Of a DNA stretch of 64,000 bases, positions 11,512 to 19,890 are shown one piece after another (the first letter of the stretch is position 1; the number at the start of each line of letters is the position of its first letter). The translations under genes and the position numbers were made by a program. The notes under the pieces were generated by a model. That model saw nothing but the letters and a program-made list of their open reading frames with translations. It searched no databases and had not been told where the DNA came from. Location: contig FOEZ01000010.1 of NCBI GenBank assembly GCA_900110595.1, positions 62,001 through 126,000 of the forward strand, given 5' to 3'. This DNA is from Arthrobacter sp. OV608 (GTDB taxonomy: Bacteria > Actinomycetota > Actinomycetes > Actinomycetales > Micrococcaceae).

Positions 11512-11577
11512 GGCGCCGGGGTCATTTGTGTAGCTTGCGTCAAAGCGAGGAACGAGCAGCAAGCGGCAAATGGCGCC
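11512..11577 (+). repeat. Structured hairpin element, copy B
   Basis: Plus strand: GGCGCC, a GGGGTC bulge, ATTTG, TGTA, inner stem GCTTGC, loop GTCAAAGCGAGGAACGAGCA, GCAAGC, GG, CAAAT, GGCGCC. Loop identical to copies A and C, inner stem different but complementary. It lies 122 bases before the S9 peptidase start. Confidence 0.85.
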
Positions 11578-11699
11578 GGGGCCGGAGCGGACTCAGCCGC
11601 GGGAACGCAGTCGGGGCCGGTACGAACTTGGCCACGGAGACAAAGCCAAGTGAGCGTGGCGGTTGTGACGGGAAGCACAACTCGGGTTGAATCGGGGGC

Positions 11700-13823
11700 A
11701 TGGCTAACTTGGAACCGGTGATCCCGGATGAGCGACCTTTGACCCCTTTTCACGACATCGACCATTACCTCTCCATCCCGCGCGTTAGCGGGCTGGCTTT
11801 GAGCCCGGACGGCGGCAGACTGGTCACTACAGTGGCCACCCTCAACGGCAAGGGCACCGAGTTTGCCACCGCACTGTGGGAGCTTGATCCGGCCGGGCAG
11901 AAGCAGGCCCGCCGGATTACCCGCAGCACCAAGGGCGAGGCCGGGGCCGCGTTCGCAGCGAACGGTGACGTCTACTTCACTTCGGGGCGGCCCGATCCTG
12001 AGAGCCCCGAGGGAGACCCGGTCAACGCCCTGTGGCTTTTGCCGGCCGACGGCGGTGAGGCGCGCGTGGTGCTCACCCGCCCGGGCGGTGTGAGCTCCGT
12101 GCTGACCGCCAGGAACGCTGACGCTACCTTCGTGGTGGCGGAGGTCCTTGCCGGTTCTGAGGATGAGGAGGACGACGCCGAGCGCCGCAAGTCGCGCAAG
12201 GACAACAAAGTCTCGGCCATCCTGCACAGCGAATATCCGGTTCGGTACTGGGACGCGGACCTGGGGCCGGGGCAGCCGCGGATTTTCGCCGTCGAGCCTG
12301 GAAAAGAGCAGGAACCCGGAAAGCCCGCCACTGTGGACTCCGCCGCCCCGCTGGCACTAAGGAACCTCACTCCGGAGGCGGGACCCCGGCTGCGCGAGGC
12401 CGAAACCGCCGTCAGCCCCGATGGGCAGACCATTTACGCGAGCTACGCCAAGCCGCTGGCCAAGGCCGACAGCCGCTCCATCCTCGTGGCTGTCGACGTG
12501 GCTTCCGGAACCACCAACGTGCTCCTGGACCAGGATGGCATGAGCTACTTCCCCGGCCCCGTCAGCCCGGACGGAAAAACCCTGGTGGTCGTCAGCGAGA
12601 GAGACAGCACCCCGCACCAGGCTCCGCAGGTCAAACTGCACCTCCTGGACGTACCGGAAGGGGTGGAGCGTGGAGCGGCCCGGCTGGCGCCCCTGGCGCA
12701 TGACTGGGACCGCTGGGCCAAGCCCGCAGCCTGGCTGCCGGACAGTTCCGCCCTCCTGGTCACCGCGGACGACGACGGCGCGTCGCCGGTTTTCCGGATC
12801 AGCGTCCCGGCCGCTGCCGCTGAAGTGAGTGTCACCCGGGTGACGCAGGACGCGTCGGCGTACACCGACGTCGTCATCTCGCCCGAGGGACGCCACGCCT
12901 ATGCCCTCCGCAGTTCCTATGAGTTTCCCCCTGAGGCTGTCCGCATCGACCTGCAGACCGGGGAAACGACCCGCCTCCCGGCCCCCGCAGACCGTCCCGC
13001 GCGGTCCGGCCGGCTTGAACGGATCGCAGCCACAGCTGCTGACGGTTCCCGGGTTCCGGCCTACCTGGCGCTGCCCGAGGGCGCGTCTGCGGAGTCCCCG
13101 GCCCCGATGCTCTTGTGGATCCACGGCGGCCCGCTGGGATCGTGGAATGCCTGGACCTGGCGCTGGAACCCGTGGCTGCTCACGGCCAAGGGATACGCGG
13201 TGCTCCTGCCTGACCCCGCGCTCTCAACGGGTTACGGCCAGAATTACATCCAGCGCGGCTGGGGTGCGTGGGGCAAGACGCCGTTCACGGACCTGATGGC
13301 GGCCACTGATGCGGCTGTTAGCAGACCCGATATCGATCCGGAACGCACCGCCGCCATGGGCGGCTCCTTCGGCGGCTACATGGCCAACTGGGTTGCAGGC
13401 CAGACGGACCGGTTCAAGGCCATCGTGACCCACGCGAGCCTCTGGGCGCTGGACCAGTTCGGCCCAACCACCGACGCCTCCCAGTACTGGCTCAAGGAAA
13501 TGACCGAAGAGATGGCCATGGAAAATTCACCACATCTGCACGTCGAAAAAATCAGCACCCCCATGCTGGTGATCCACGGAGACAAGGACTACCGCGTCCC
13601 CATCGGGGAAGGGCTGCGGCTCTGGTACGAGCTGCTGTCCAAGTCACAGCTTGCCGCGGACCAGGATGGCCGGACCCCGCACCGGTTCCTGTACTTCCCC
13701 GACGAAAACCACTGGGTCCTGCAGCCACAGCACGCGAAGGTTTGGTACGGGGTCGTAGAGCACTTTTTGGCCCGGAACGTCCTGGACCAGGATGTGCCCC
13801 TGCCTGCCGAGCTGGGACTCTAG
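11700..13823 (+). CDS. S9-family serine peptidase (prolyl oligopeptidase / acylaminoacyl-peptidase type)
   Basis: 707-residue serine peptidase, probably cytoplasmic since no signal peptide is seen. The N-terminal two thirds resemble a WD40-like beta-propeller (repeated SPDG-type motifs such as ALSPDGGRL, AVSPDGQTI and PVSPDGKTL). The C-terminal catalytic domain starts near residue 450 (LLWIHGGPLGSW). The nucleophile lies in GGSFGGYM, the acid in VIHGDKDYRVP and the His in PDENHWVLQPQH, giving an intact Ser-Asp-His triad. Start ATG 11700 gives the full family length. It cleaves short peptides or acylated N-termini in characterised relatives; the substrate here is not known. Hairpin elements lie on both sides. 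Confidence 0.9.
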   Translation: MANLEPVIPDERPLTPFHDIDHYLSIPRVSGLALSPDGGRLVTTVATLNGKGTEFATALWELDPAGQKQARRITRSTKGEAGAAFAANGDVYFTSGRPDPESPEGDPVNALWLLPADGGEARVVLTRPGGVSSVLTARNADATFVVAEVLAGSEDEEDDAERRKSRKDNKVSAILHSEYPVRYWDADLGPGQPRIFAVEPGKEQEPGKPATVDSAAPLALRNLTPEAGPRLREAETAVSPDGQTIYASYAKPLAKADSRSILVAVDVASGTTNVLLDQDGMSYFPGPVSPDGKTLVVVSERDSTPHQAPQVKLHLLDVPEGVERGAARLAPLAHDWDRWAKPAAWLPDSSALLVTADDDGASPVFRISVPAAAAEVSVTRVTQDASAYTDVVISPEGRHAYALRSSYEFPPEAVRIDLQTGETTRLPAPADRPARSGRLERIAATAADGSRVPAYLALPEGASAESPAPMLLWIHGGPLGSWNAWTWRWNPWLLTAKGYAVLLPDPALSTGYGQNYIQRGWGAWGKTPFTDLMAATDAAVSRPDIDPERTAAMGGSFGGYMANWVAGQTDRFKAIVTHASLWALDQFGPTTDASQYWLKEMTEEMAMENSPHLHVEKISTPMLVIHGDKDYRVPIGEGLRLWYELLSKSQLAADQDGRTPHRFLYFPDENHWVLQPQHAKVWYGVVEHFLARNVLDQDVPLPAELGL

Positions 13824-13883
13824 CTCTATCCGGTTCCGCTTGTCGCTCTGATCGGCCCCGGCGGGGTACGGCTGGGTCCGGCC

Positions 13884-13957
13884 CGGAGGCTGGGACATTT
13901 CCCGCGTGCTGCTCGTTCCTCGCTTTGACGCACGCTACATAAATGTCCCAGCCTCCG
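13884..13957 (-). repeat. Structured hairpin element, copy C
   Basis: Perfect 17-bp outer stem beginning CGGAGGCTGGGACATTT on the plus strand. Read on the minus strand: ATGTA, inner stem GCGTGC, loop GTCAAAGCGAGGAACGAGCA, GCACGC, GGG. It sits between the convergent S9 peptidase and amino-acid permease genes, where a bidirectional terminator might be expected, but lacks a T-run. Confidence 0.87.
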
Positions 13958-14085
13958 TGCCTCTTGCCGACTGTCACCTAGGCAATGAGGCAAGATAGTC
14001 GCCGCATCCTTGCCGCCTTATGCCCGGGTCTGCGTTCAAGCCATATCTCTCAGCTGCCGGAACGCCCGCGCCTTACTTTTGGTGG

Positions 14086-15549
14086 TTAGGGGGCGCTGAT
14101 CTTTTGTGGCTGTGAGTCTTCTTGCTGCTTGGGCGTCTTCTTTCCTCGGCCGTGTTTGAAGTGGAAGTAGGCGTAGCAGGCTGCTACGAAGGGGATTCCG
14201 AAGTAGAGGGCTGTCGCTTGGGTGGGGTCGAAGCCTATGCCTATCAGGGAGATGACGCAGAGGATAAACGCGGCTATGGGCAGCAGCGGGAACAGCGGCG
14301 CCCGGTAGGGGAGCGACGCCGTGTCCCCGCCCTCCCGGAGGAAGTTTCGGCGGTGGAAGAAGTGCGCGGCCGTGATGGACATCCAGACGCCCACCGTGGC
14401 GAACCCGGCAACAGAGACCAGGACCAGGTAGACCGTGGTTGGTGCCACCACGCTGCTGATCAGCGAAGCCAGGCCGCCTAACATGCTCACGCACAGGGCA
14501 AGCAACGGAATGCCACGCTTGGTGAGTTTCTGCAGTGCCTTCGGAGCCTGGCCTTCATCGGCCAGGGAAAAGAGCATCCGGGCGCACGAAAACAGGCCAC
14601 AGTTCCCGGCGGACAAAAGGGCCGTGATGATAACGAAATTCATGATGTCGGCCGCGTAGGGAATGCCAAGCTGTGCAAAAACGGTGACAAAGGGACTTTG
14701 TTCCAGGGAGGTTTCCGCGTAGGGCACCGTACCGGCGATAACAGCGATGGCCCCAACAAAGAAAATCATCAGGCGGATAACGGTGGTCCGCATCGCCTTT
14801 GGAATATTGACTGCCGGGTTGGCCGTTTCTCCAGCCGCCACCCCAATGAGTTCGGACCCTGAGAATGCATAGAAGACCGCAAGCGTGGTAACCAGGACAC
14901 CCGTAATTCCGTTAGGGAACAGGCCTTGGGGCGTATTGAGGTTTTCGCCGAGGAACGGATAGCCATTTTCCGCCAGTGGATGAAAGCCGAGCAGTGCTGC
15001 ACCGCCCAGGACAATCAACCCGATGACGGCTGCAACCTTTATCAGCGCGAACCAAAACTCCGATTCACCAAAGACCCGGGAAGAGATCGCGTTCAGCGTG
15101 AACAGTACGGCCGCAAAAACGAGGCACCAAATCCAGACATCCACCCCAGGGAACCAGCGCTGCATCAGAAGGCCGGCTGCGGTGAATTCCGAGCCCAGGG
15201 CAACCGCCCAGCAGAGCCAGTAAAGCCAGGCGGTGGCGAAACCGGTGGCTGGACCGATGGACCTGGCTGCGTAGATGTGGAACGCACCGGACACTGGATA
15301 CGCCACAGCCAATTCGCCGAGGCAGGCCATCACCATGTACACCACCACGGCGCCGAGCAGGTAGGCGATGATTGCTCCGAGGGGCCCCGCCTGCGCGATG
15401 GTGTACCCCGAACTGAGGAACAAGCCGGACCCTATGACACCTCCCATGGCAATCATCACCAGGTGGCGGGCCTCCATGGACCGCCGAAGGCCCTGTTTTT
15501 CGTCGTGCACCAATGGTTCATCGGTCAGCGTGGGGGAGCCTATGGCCAT
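14086..15549 (-). CDS. Amino-acid permease (APC superfamily, AAT family; GabP-like)
   Basis: 487-residue polytopic membrane protein with about 12 transmembrane helices. The AAT-family signature follows the cytoplasmic N-terminus: RSMEARHLVMIAMGGVIGSG, including the GxG(I/V)GSGLF substrate loop in helix 1. PVSGAFHIYAARSIGPATGF and the YWLCW helix are also characteristic. Start chosen at 15549, where GGAGG lies five bases upstream; an upstream extension to 15816 reads through a repeat element and is rejected. Substrate could be GABA, S-methylmethionine or another amino acid; the sequence does not decide. Divergent from the GNAT gene. Confidence 0.88.
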   Translation of the reverse strand: MAIGSPTLTDEPLVHDEKQGLRRSMEARHLVMIAMGGVIGSGLFLSSGYTIAQAGPLGAIIAYLLGAVVVYMVMACLGELAVAYPVSGAFHIYAARSIGPATGFATAWLYWLCWAVALGSEFTAAGLLMQRWFPGVDVWIWCLVFAAVLFTLNAISSRVFGESEFWFALIKVAAVIGLIVLGGAALLGFHPLAENGYPFLGENLNTPQGLFPNGITGVLVTTLAVFYAFSGSELIGVAAGETANPAVNIPKAMRTTVIRLMIFFVGAIAVIAGTVPYAETSLEQSPFVTVFAQLGIPYAADIMNFVIITALLSAGNCGLFSCARMLFSLADEGQAPKALQKLTKRGIPLLALCVSMLGGLASLISSVVAPTTVYLVLVSVAGFATVGVWMSITAAHFFHRRNFLREGGDTASLPYRAPLFPLLPIAAFILCVISLIGIGFDPTQATALYFGIPFVAACYAYFHFKHGRGKKTPKQQEDSQPQKISAP

Positions 15550-15765
15550 TTTTCCTCCGGGTCGTGCGGCTGCACCTTTAGGGTGACTTGGGTAACATCC
15601 GCAACACTGGTTGTTCCCGGCATTTGTCACCAAACGGCACTTGTTGTGAACGCAGAAGTCTTCACACTCCAGCCGGGTTCGCGTGTCCGAGCGTAAGCAG
15701 AGCTTCAACTCGGCTTCTTTGTGAAGAACATTAGCGGGAACCGTGAAGCGGGAGGCTGTAAGTGA

Positions 15766-15831
15766 GGCGTCGGGGTCATTTGTGTAGCTTGCGTCAAAGC
15801 GACGAAGGAGCAGCAAGCGGCAAATGGCGCC
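15766..15831 (+). repeat. Structured hairpin element, copy D
   Basis: Same layout and length (66 bases) as copy B: GGCGTC, GGGGTC, ATTTG, TGTA, GCTTGC, loop, GCAAGC, GG, CAAAT, GGCGCC. The loop is GTCAAAGCGACGAAGGAGCA: relative to the other copies a G became C and the C four bases on became G, a compensatory swap. Located between the divergent permease and GNAT genes. Confidence 0.83.
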
Positions 15832-15884
15832 GGCGGCGAAACGGACGCAACCCCGGCTTGGTGTCGTCGAACTAGGATTGCTCT

Positions 15885-16394
15885 GTGACCGAGTCCTTCC
15901 ATATCCGCCCTGCCCGCACCAGCGATGTGTCCGCGATCAAGAAACTAGTTGCGCCGCTGGCTGAGCAACGGATTCTGATGGCCAAGGAGACCGTGGCCTA
16001 CTACGAGAGCCTGCAGGAGTTCCGCATCGCCGAGGCGGACGACGGCGACGTGATCGGTTGCGGAGCGCTCCACGTGATGTGGGAAGACCTTGCCGAGGTG
16101 AGGACCCTGGCTGCTTCCGAAGACTGGCGCGGTAAGGGTGTTGGCCACGTGCTGGTGGAGAGCCTGCTTGAGGAAGCCCGTGCCCTGGGCGTGGCACGCG
16201 TCTTTTGCCTCACCTTTGAGGTGGACTTCTTCAAGCGCCACGGCTTCGAAGTAATGGCAGATCAATCTGCCGTGGACCCGACGGTGTACTCAGAACTGCT
16301 GCGGTCCCATGACGAAGGCGTGGCGGAATTCCTCGATCTTGCGCGGGTAAAGCCGAACACCCTGGGCAACACCCGCATGATCAAGTTCCTCTGA
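15885..16394 (+). CDS. argA: GNAT acetyltransferase, short-form N-acetylglutamate synthase
   Basis: 169 residues, one GNAT domain. Acetyl-CoA binding motif A is [20 protein letters not shown] (RGKGVG loop). [14 protein letters not shown] and the C-terminal NTRMIKFL match the short actinobacterial N-acetylglutamate synthases, such as Mycobacterium Rv2747, that make the first arginine intermediate. GTG 15885 is preceded by a -10-like TAGGAT at 15873-15878 with no ribosome binding site, suggesting a leaderless transcript. No arginine genes adjoin it, so the substrate call rests on family resemblance; another N-acetyltransferase activity is possible. Confidence 0.72.
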   Translation: MTESFHIRPARTSDVSAIKKLVAPLAEQRILMAKETVAYYESLQEFRIAEADDGDVIGCGALHVMWEDLAEVRTLAASEDWRGKGVGHVLVESLLEEARALGVARVFCLTFEVDFFKRHGFEVMADQSAVDPTVYSELLRSHDEGVAEFLDLARVKPNTLGNTRMIKFL

Positions 16395-16575
16395 CGAAAA
16401 CCCTGCCCGGACTCCGCTTCTAAAACTCCGATCCGGACCGGCCCCCGGAAGCCGTTCCGGCCCGGCCTGCCGGCATCCCTTTGGCAGCCCAAAATACATA
16501 GATATCCATCTGACCTGCTTGGTTTTACTCGATTTGATGGATAAACTGGCTGCGGCCGGGTTGGGGGGCCCACGG

Positions 16576-16610
16576 AAAGGGACGGTCATTGGGGGCTGTC
16601 CCTTTTCTGC
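16576..16610 (+). terminator. Terminator-like hairpin before dhaK
   Basis: AAAGGGAC (16576-16583) pairs with GTCCCTTT (16598-16605), followed by TTCTG. It is about 180 bases after the acetyltransferase stop and 100 bases before dhaK, so it may terminate the former or attenuate the dha operon. The rest of 16395-16701 shows no gene. Confidence 0.45.
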
Positions 16611-16701
16611 GTCTGCGCGAATCCGCACCCTACCGCCCCGCCATGGGCCGGTAGTAGGGTCAGACTGTCATCCTCCAGGAACCATGCCCAGGAGCAACGC
16701 C

Positions 16702-17703
16702 ATGAAAAAGCTCATCAACGATCCAAGGTCGGTAGTTGAAGAATCGCTGCAGGGATTTGGCCAGGCACATCCAGAGCTCGTGACCGTCAATCCAGACCCC
16801 ATTTTCGTCACGCGCAAGGACGCGCCGGTCAACGGGAAAGTGGGCCTGGTCTCCGGCGGCGGCAGTGGCCACGAGCCGCTTCACGCTGGATTTGTGGGCC
16901 GGGGAATGCTCGACGCCGCCGTGCCGGGGGCGGTGTTCACCTCGCCCACGCCGGACCAGATCCTTCCCGCGACGCTCGCCGTCGACTCTGGTGCCGGCGT
17001 CGTCCATATCGTGAAGAACTACACCGGTGACGTCCTGAACTTCGAAACGGCGGCGGAACTCTCGGAAGCCGAGGGCGTGAACGTACGCACTGTCCTGGTC
17101 AATGACGACGTGGCAGTCGAGGACTCCCTGTACACGGCAGGCCGCCGCGGGGTGGGCGGAACGGTGCTGGTGGAGAAGATTGCCGGGGCCGCGGCCGAAC
17201 GCGGCGATGACCTGGACGCGGTGGCGGCCATCGGCGAGCGGGTCAACAGCAACGTCCGTACCATGGGTGTGGCCCTCACGGCCTGCACCGTTCCCCACGC
17301 GGGGAAGCCCAGCTTCGACCTTGCCGAGGACGAAATCGAGATCGGCATCGGAATTCATGGTGAACCCGGCCGGCACCGCATCGCCATGGAAAAAGCGGAC
17401 GGCATCACGGAACGCCTGCTGGAGCCCGTGCTGTCCGATCTCGGCATCACCTCCGGGGAGAAGGTGCTGCTCTTCGTCAACGGCATGGGCGGCACTCCAC
17501 TGAGCGAGCTGTACATCGTGTACCGGCGGGCCGCGAAGGTGCTCGCGGACAGGGGCGCCGCCGTCGAACGCTCCCTGGTGGGCAACTACATCACCTCCCT
17601 GGAGATGCAGGGCTGTTCCATCTCAGTACTGAGGCTGGACGATGAGCTCACCGAACTGTGGGACGCGCCGGTACACACGGCGGCGCTGCGTTGGGGCGTG
17701 TAG
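16702..17703 (+). CDS. dhaK: Dihydroxyacetone kinase, substrate-binding subunit DhaK
   Basis: Binds dihydroxyacetone covalently in the PTS-dependent kinase, which uses phosphoenolpyruvate rather than ATP as the ultimate phosphoryl donor. 333 residues. [18 protein letters not shown] near residues 50-67 is the DhaK N-domain phosphate-loop region. The substrate-binding histidine falls in [13 protein letters not shown] near residue 220. ATG 16702 is chosen because AGGAG lies seven bases upstream; the open frame continues to 16519 but lacks family similarity. First gene of dhaKLM, two bases before dhaL. Confidence 0.94.
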   Translation: MKKLINDPRSVVEESLQGFGQAHPELVTVNPDPIFVTRKDAPVNGKVGLVSGGGSGHEPLHAGFVGRGMLDAAVPGAVFTSPTPDQILPATLAVDSGAGVVHIVKNYTGDVLNFETAAELSEAEGVNVRTVLVNDDVAVEDSLYTAGRRGVGGTVLVEKIAGAAAERGDDLDAVAAIGERVNSNVRTMGVALTACTVPHAGKPSFDLAEDEIEIGIGIHGEPGRHRIAMEKADGITERLLEPVLSDLGITSGEKVLLFVNGMGGTPLSELYIVYRRAAKVLADRGAAVERSLVGNYITSLEMQGCSISVLRLDDELTELWDAPVHTAALRWGV

Positions 17704-17705
17704 CC

Positions 17706-18338
17706 GTGGTCCTCGATGTGAACTGGACGGTGAAGTGGTTGACGCTGTGCGCGCAGGCCATGGCGGAACACCGGGTGGAGCTGATCGAGCTGGACCGGGC
17801 CATCGGGGATTCGGACCACGGCGAAAACATGGACCGGGGTTTCCAGGCTGTCCTGGACAAACTGTCCGAGTCGCCGCCGGAAACCCCGGGTGCGGCATTG
17901 AAGCTTACGGCGATGACGCTGATGTCCAAAGTGGGCGGGGCTGCCGGTCCGCTGTACGGCACTGCGTTCCTGCGTGCTGCCACGTCCCTGGGTGACGCCG
18001 CCGAGATCGATCCTGCCGCCTGGGCCGGTGCCCTCACCGCAGCCCGGGACGGGATTGTGGCCCGCGGGAAAGCGGAGCCGGGGGACAAAACCATGGTGGA
18101 CGCCTGGACGCCGGCGGCTGAAGCGGCAGGCAAGGCAGCCGGAAACGGCAGCACTGATCCTTTGACCGTCCTTGTGGCTGCCGCCGAGGCTGCGGAGGCG
18201 GGGGCGGTGGCCACTGATCCGCTCGTGGCGCGGAAGGGGCGGGCCAGTTACCTGGGGGAGCGGAGCGCCGGGCACCGCGATCCCGGTGCGGCTTCCAGCG
18301 CCCTGATCATGCGTGCCGCGGCAAAGGCGGCTGCGTGA
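17706..18338 (+). CDS. dhaL: Dihydroxyacetone kinase, nucleotide-binding subunit DhaL
   Basis: Carries ADP as a tightly bound cofactor that is phosphorylated by DhaM and passes phosphate to dihydroxyacetone on DhaK. 210 residues, the usual length for a stand-alone DhaL. The Mg-ADP binding aspartates are in DRAIGDSDHGENMDRGF near residue 35; KVGGAAGPLYGTAF and the C-terminal RKGRASYLGERSAGHRDPGA are further DhaL signatures. GTG 17706 begins two bases after the dhaK stop. The C-terminal stop overlaps the dhaM GTG. Confidence 0.94.
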   Translation: MVLDVNWTVKWLTLCAQAMAEHRVELIELDRAIGDSDHGENMDRGFQAVLDKLSESPPETPGAALKLTAMTLMSKVGGAAGPLYGTAFLRAATSLGDAAEIDPAAWAGALTAARDGIVARGKAEPGDKTMVDAWTPAAEAAGKAAGNGSTDPLTVLVAAAEAAEAGAVATDPLVARKGRASYLGERSAGHRDPGAASSALIMRAAAKAAA

Positions 18339-19030
18339 CCGTCAGCATCGTGGTGGTGTCCCATAGTGAAAAGATTGCCGACGGCGCCGCGGAACTTGCC
18401 GCGCAAATGGCGCCTGACGTCGTCATCCTGCGAGCGGGCGGCACCACTGACGGCCGGATCGGCACCAGCTTGGAGAAGGTCATGGCCGCACTGGACCAGG
18501 TGCCCAACGGCAGTGGCGCCGTGATCCTCACCGACCTGGGATCCGCCGTGATGACCGCGGAGTCAGCCCTGGAATTCGCGGAGAACCCGGAAGATGTGTT
18601 GCTGGCGGACGCGCCCCTGGTGGAAGGGCTGGTGGCCGCTGCCGTCGCCGCCCAGGGCGGCGGCGATGTGCAGGCGGTCAGGCGGGCAGCGGAAGCCGTC
18701 CGCGGCCCCGCCCGGCACTCCGAAAGCCCTGCGGTCCAGGAGGTGGCGGAAGGTTCCGTCACCGGTTCCGGGCCCGACTTTACCGGCGACTTTGAGCTCA
18801 TCAACCAGGCAGGGATGCATGCGCGGCCGGCGGCCAAGATCGCCGGCGGCCTGTCGTCCCTGGACGCGGAAGTCCAGGTCAACGGCGTGGATGCCACCTC
18901 CATGACAGCGCTGATGACCCTGGCGGCCGGCAAGGGATCAGTGCTGCATGTTGAAGCCTGGGGTGCGGACGCCGAACGCGCCGTGAACTACGTTGGCGGG
19001 CTGGTGCAGGCTGGCTTCGGCGAGCCGTAA
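18335..19030 (+). CDS. dhaM: PTS phosphoryl-carrier DhaM, EIIA-HPr fusion
   Basis: Delivers phosphate to DhaL-ADP. The N-terminal EIIA (mannose-type) domain has the active His in VVVSHSEKIADG near residue 10. The C-terminal HPr domain has GMHARPAAK, active His near residue 163. The E. coli DhaM also has a truncated enzyme I domain; here the protein ends after HPr (231 residues), so it must be phosphorylated by a separate enzyme I. GTG 18335 overlaps the dhaL stop (GTGA). Confidence 0.92.
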   Translation: MTVSIVVVSHSEKIADGAAELAAQMAPDVVILRAGGTTDGRIGTSLEKVMAALDQVPNGSGAVILTDLGSAVMTAESALEFAENPEDVLLADAPLVEGLVAAAVAAQGGGDVQAVRRAAEAVRGPARHSESPAVQEVAEGSVTGSGPDFTGDFELINQAGMHARPAAKIAGGLSSLDAEVQVNGVDATSMTALMTLAAGKGSVLHVEAWGADAERAVNYVGGLVQAGFGEP

Positions 19031-19109
19031 GCCCATCCGAGATCGACTGCACAAATCCGGATGATGGCCGGGCGGTGTGTTCGCACCGCCGGAGCGGACT
19101 GCTGCGAAT

Positions 19110-19301
19110 ATGCTCGATGCCATGGAACGGCCGGACCTTGAAGACACCACCCCCGATATCGAAGTGCTCGAGGGGCAAATGTCCGTTGAGGAACTCCTCG
19201 CCGACCTTGGCTTCGAATGGCTGCCGGAAGAAGCGGCGGGAGCCGGACCCGAAGCTTCATCGGGGGAGGACTTTGGCCAGCCCGCCCTGTTCCAGCTCTA
19301 G
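19110..19301 (+). CDS. Small acidic protein, function unknown
   Basis: About 60 residues, rich in Glu and Asp (DLEDTTPDIEVLEGQMSVEE) and ending LFQL. No recognised domain. The start is uncertain: GTG 19077 and ATG 19122 are in frame. TATGCT at 19109-19114 could be a -10 for a leaderless start at 19122. It lies 80 bases after dhaM and is convergent with the lipoprotein gene. Modest confidence that it is expressed. Confidence 0.5.
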   Translation: MLDAMERPDLEDTTPDIEVLEGQMSVEELLADLGFEWLPEEAAGAGPEASSGEDFGQPALFQL

Positions 19302-19309
19302 TTCCAGGA

Positions 19310-19801
19310 TCAGGGCTGTTCCCGCAGCCCGGCGGCGTCAAGGAGCACGGACGCAGATATGAACCGGCCGCACTGCTCGCCAAACGGGTAGTCGCCGCGC
19401 GGGCGGAAATCGATGGTCCGCACGGGCAGGGGTGACCCGTCCGGTGCCGTGGACGTTGCGGTGACCGACATGGGGGATTCGGTCAGGCTCTCCAAAAACA
19501 GTGTGGCGATCTTTGTCCCGTCCGGGGATGAAGTGGCCGAGCAGACCCCCTCCGGCGTGCAGCCCTGGTCGATCGATGCGCTGCCGGGGCGCAGCTCCAC
19601 GTATTCTTCCTTGCACTGCCCGTCCTGGCAGGCCTTGAGGTTCAGCTTCTCCACCTGCGGCGCATACTCCGCTGCGACGGTGACCGATACAGCTGTGGCC
19701 TGGGCGATGGCCGGGCAGGGCACCGCACCTGGGCCCGGCCCGCAGGCAGTGGCGAGTCCCGCCGTCGTTACCAGCGCCAAAAGCAGTCCGCGCTTGCCCA
19801 T
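19310..19801 (-). CDS. Predicted lipoprotein, function unknown
   Basis: 163 residues. A type II signal peptide covers residues 1-20: KR, hydrophobic LLLALVTTAGLA, then lipobox ATAC with the lipidated Cys near residue 20. The mature part has several Cys (KACQDGQC, QGCTPEGVC, EQCGRF) that could form disulfides outside the membrane. No enzyme motif is seen. It ends eight bases from the convergent small acidic gene. Confidence 0.75.
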   Translation of the reverse strand: MGKRGLLLALVTTAGLATACGPGPGAVPCPAIAQATAVSVTVAAEYAPQVEKLNLKACQDGQCKEEYVELRPGSASIDQGCTPEGVCSATSSPDGTKIATLFLESLTESPMSVTATSTAPDGSPLPVRTIDFRPRGDYPFGEQCGRFISASVLLDAAGLREQP

Positions 19802-19890
19802 ACTTCAGCGTAAAGCCGGGCGCCGTGCCTGCCTGCCGTCAGGGGTGAAGTGATGCAGACATCGTTATGGTGGCCCCCTCTGCGCAGGCT

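Noticed and set aside
11281..11577. Inverted copies A and B as ends of an insertion sequence
   Set aside because: No transposase between them and no target duplication; only 155 bases separate them.
11362..11721. Frames encoding peptides such as VACVKARNEQ in the clpC-peptidase gap
   Set aside because: They are translations of the hairpin element. Similar peptides arise at copies C and D in other contexts, which explains their recurrence without coding function.
15550..15816. N-terminal extension of the amino-acid permease
   Set aside because: It reads through hairpin copy D's flank and has a Cys-rich low-similarity sequence. GGAGG five bases before 15549 marks the real start.
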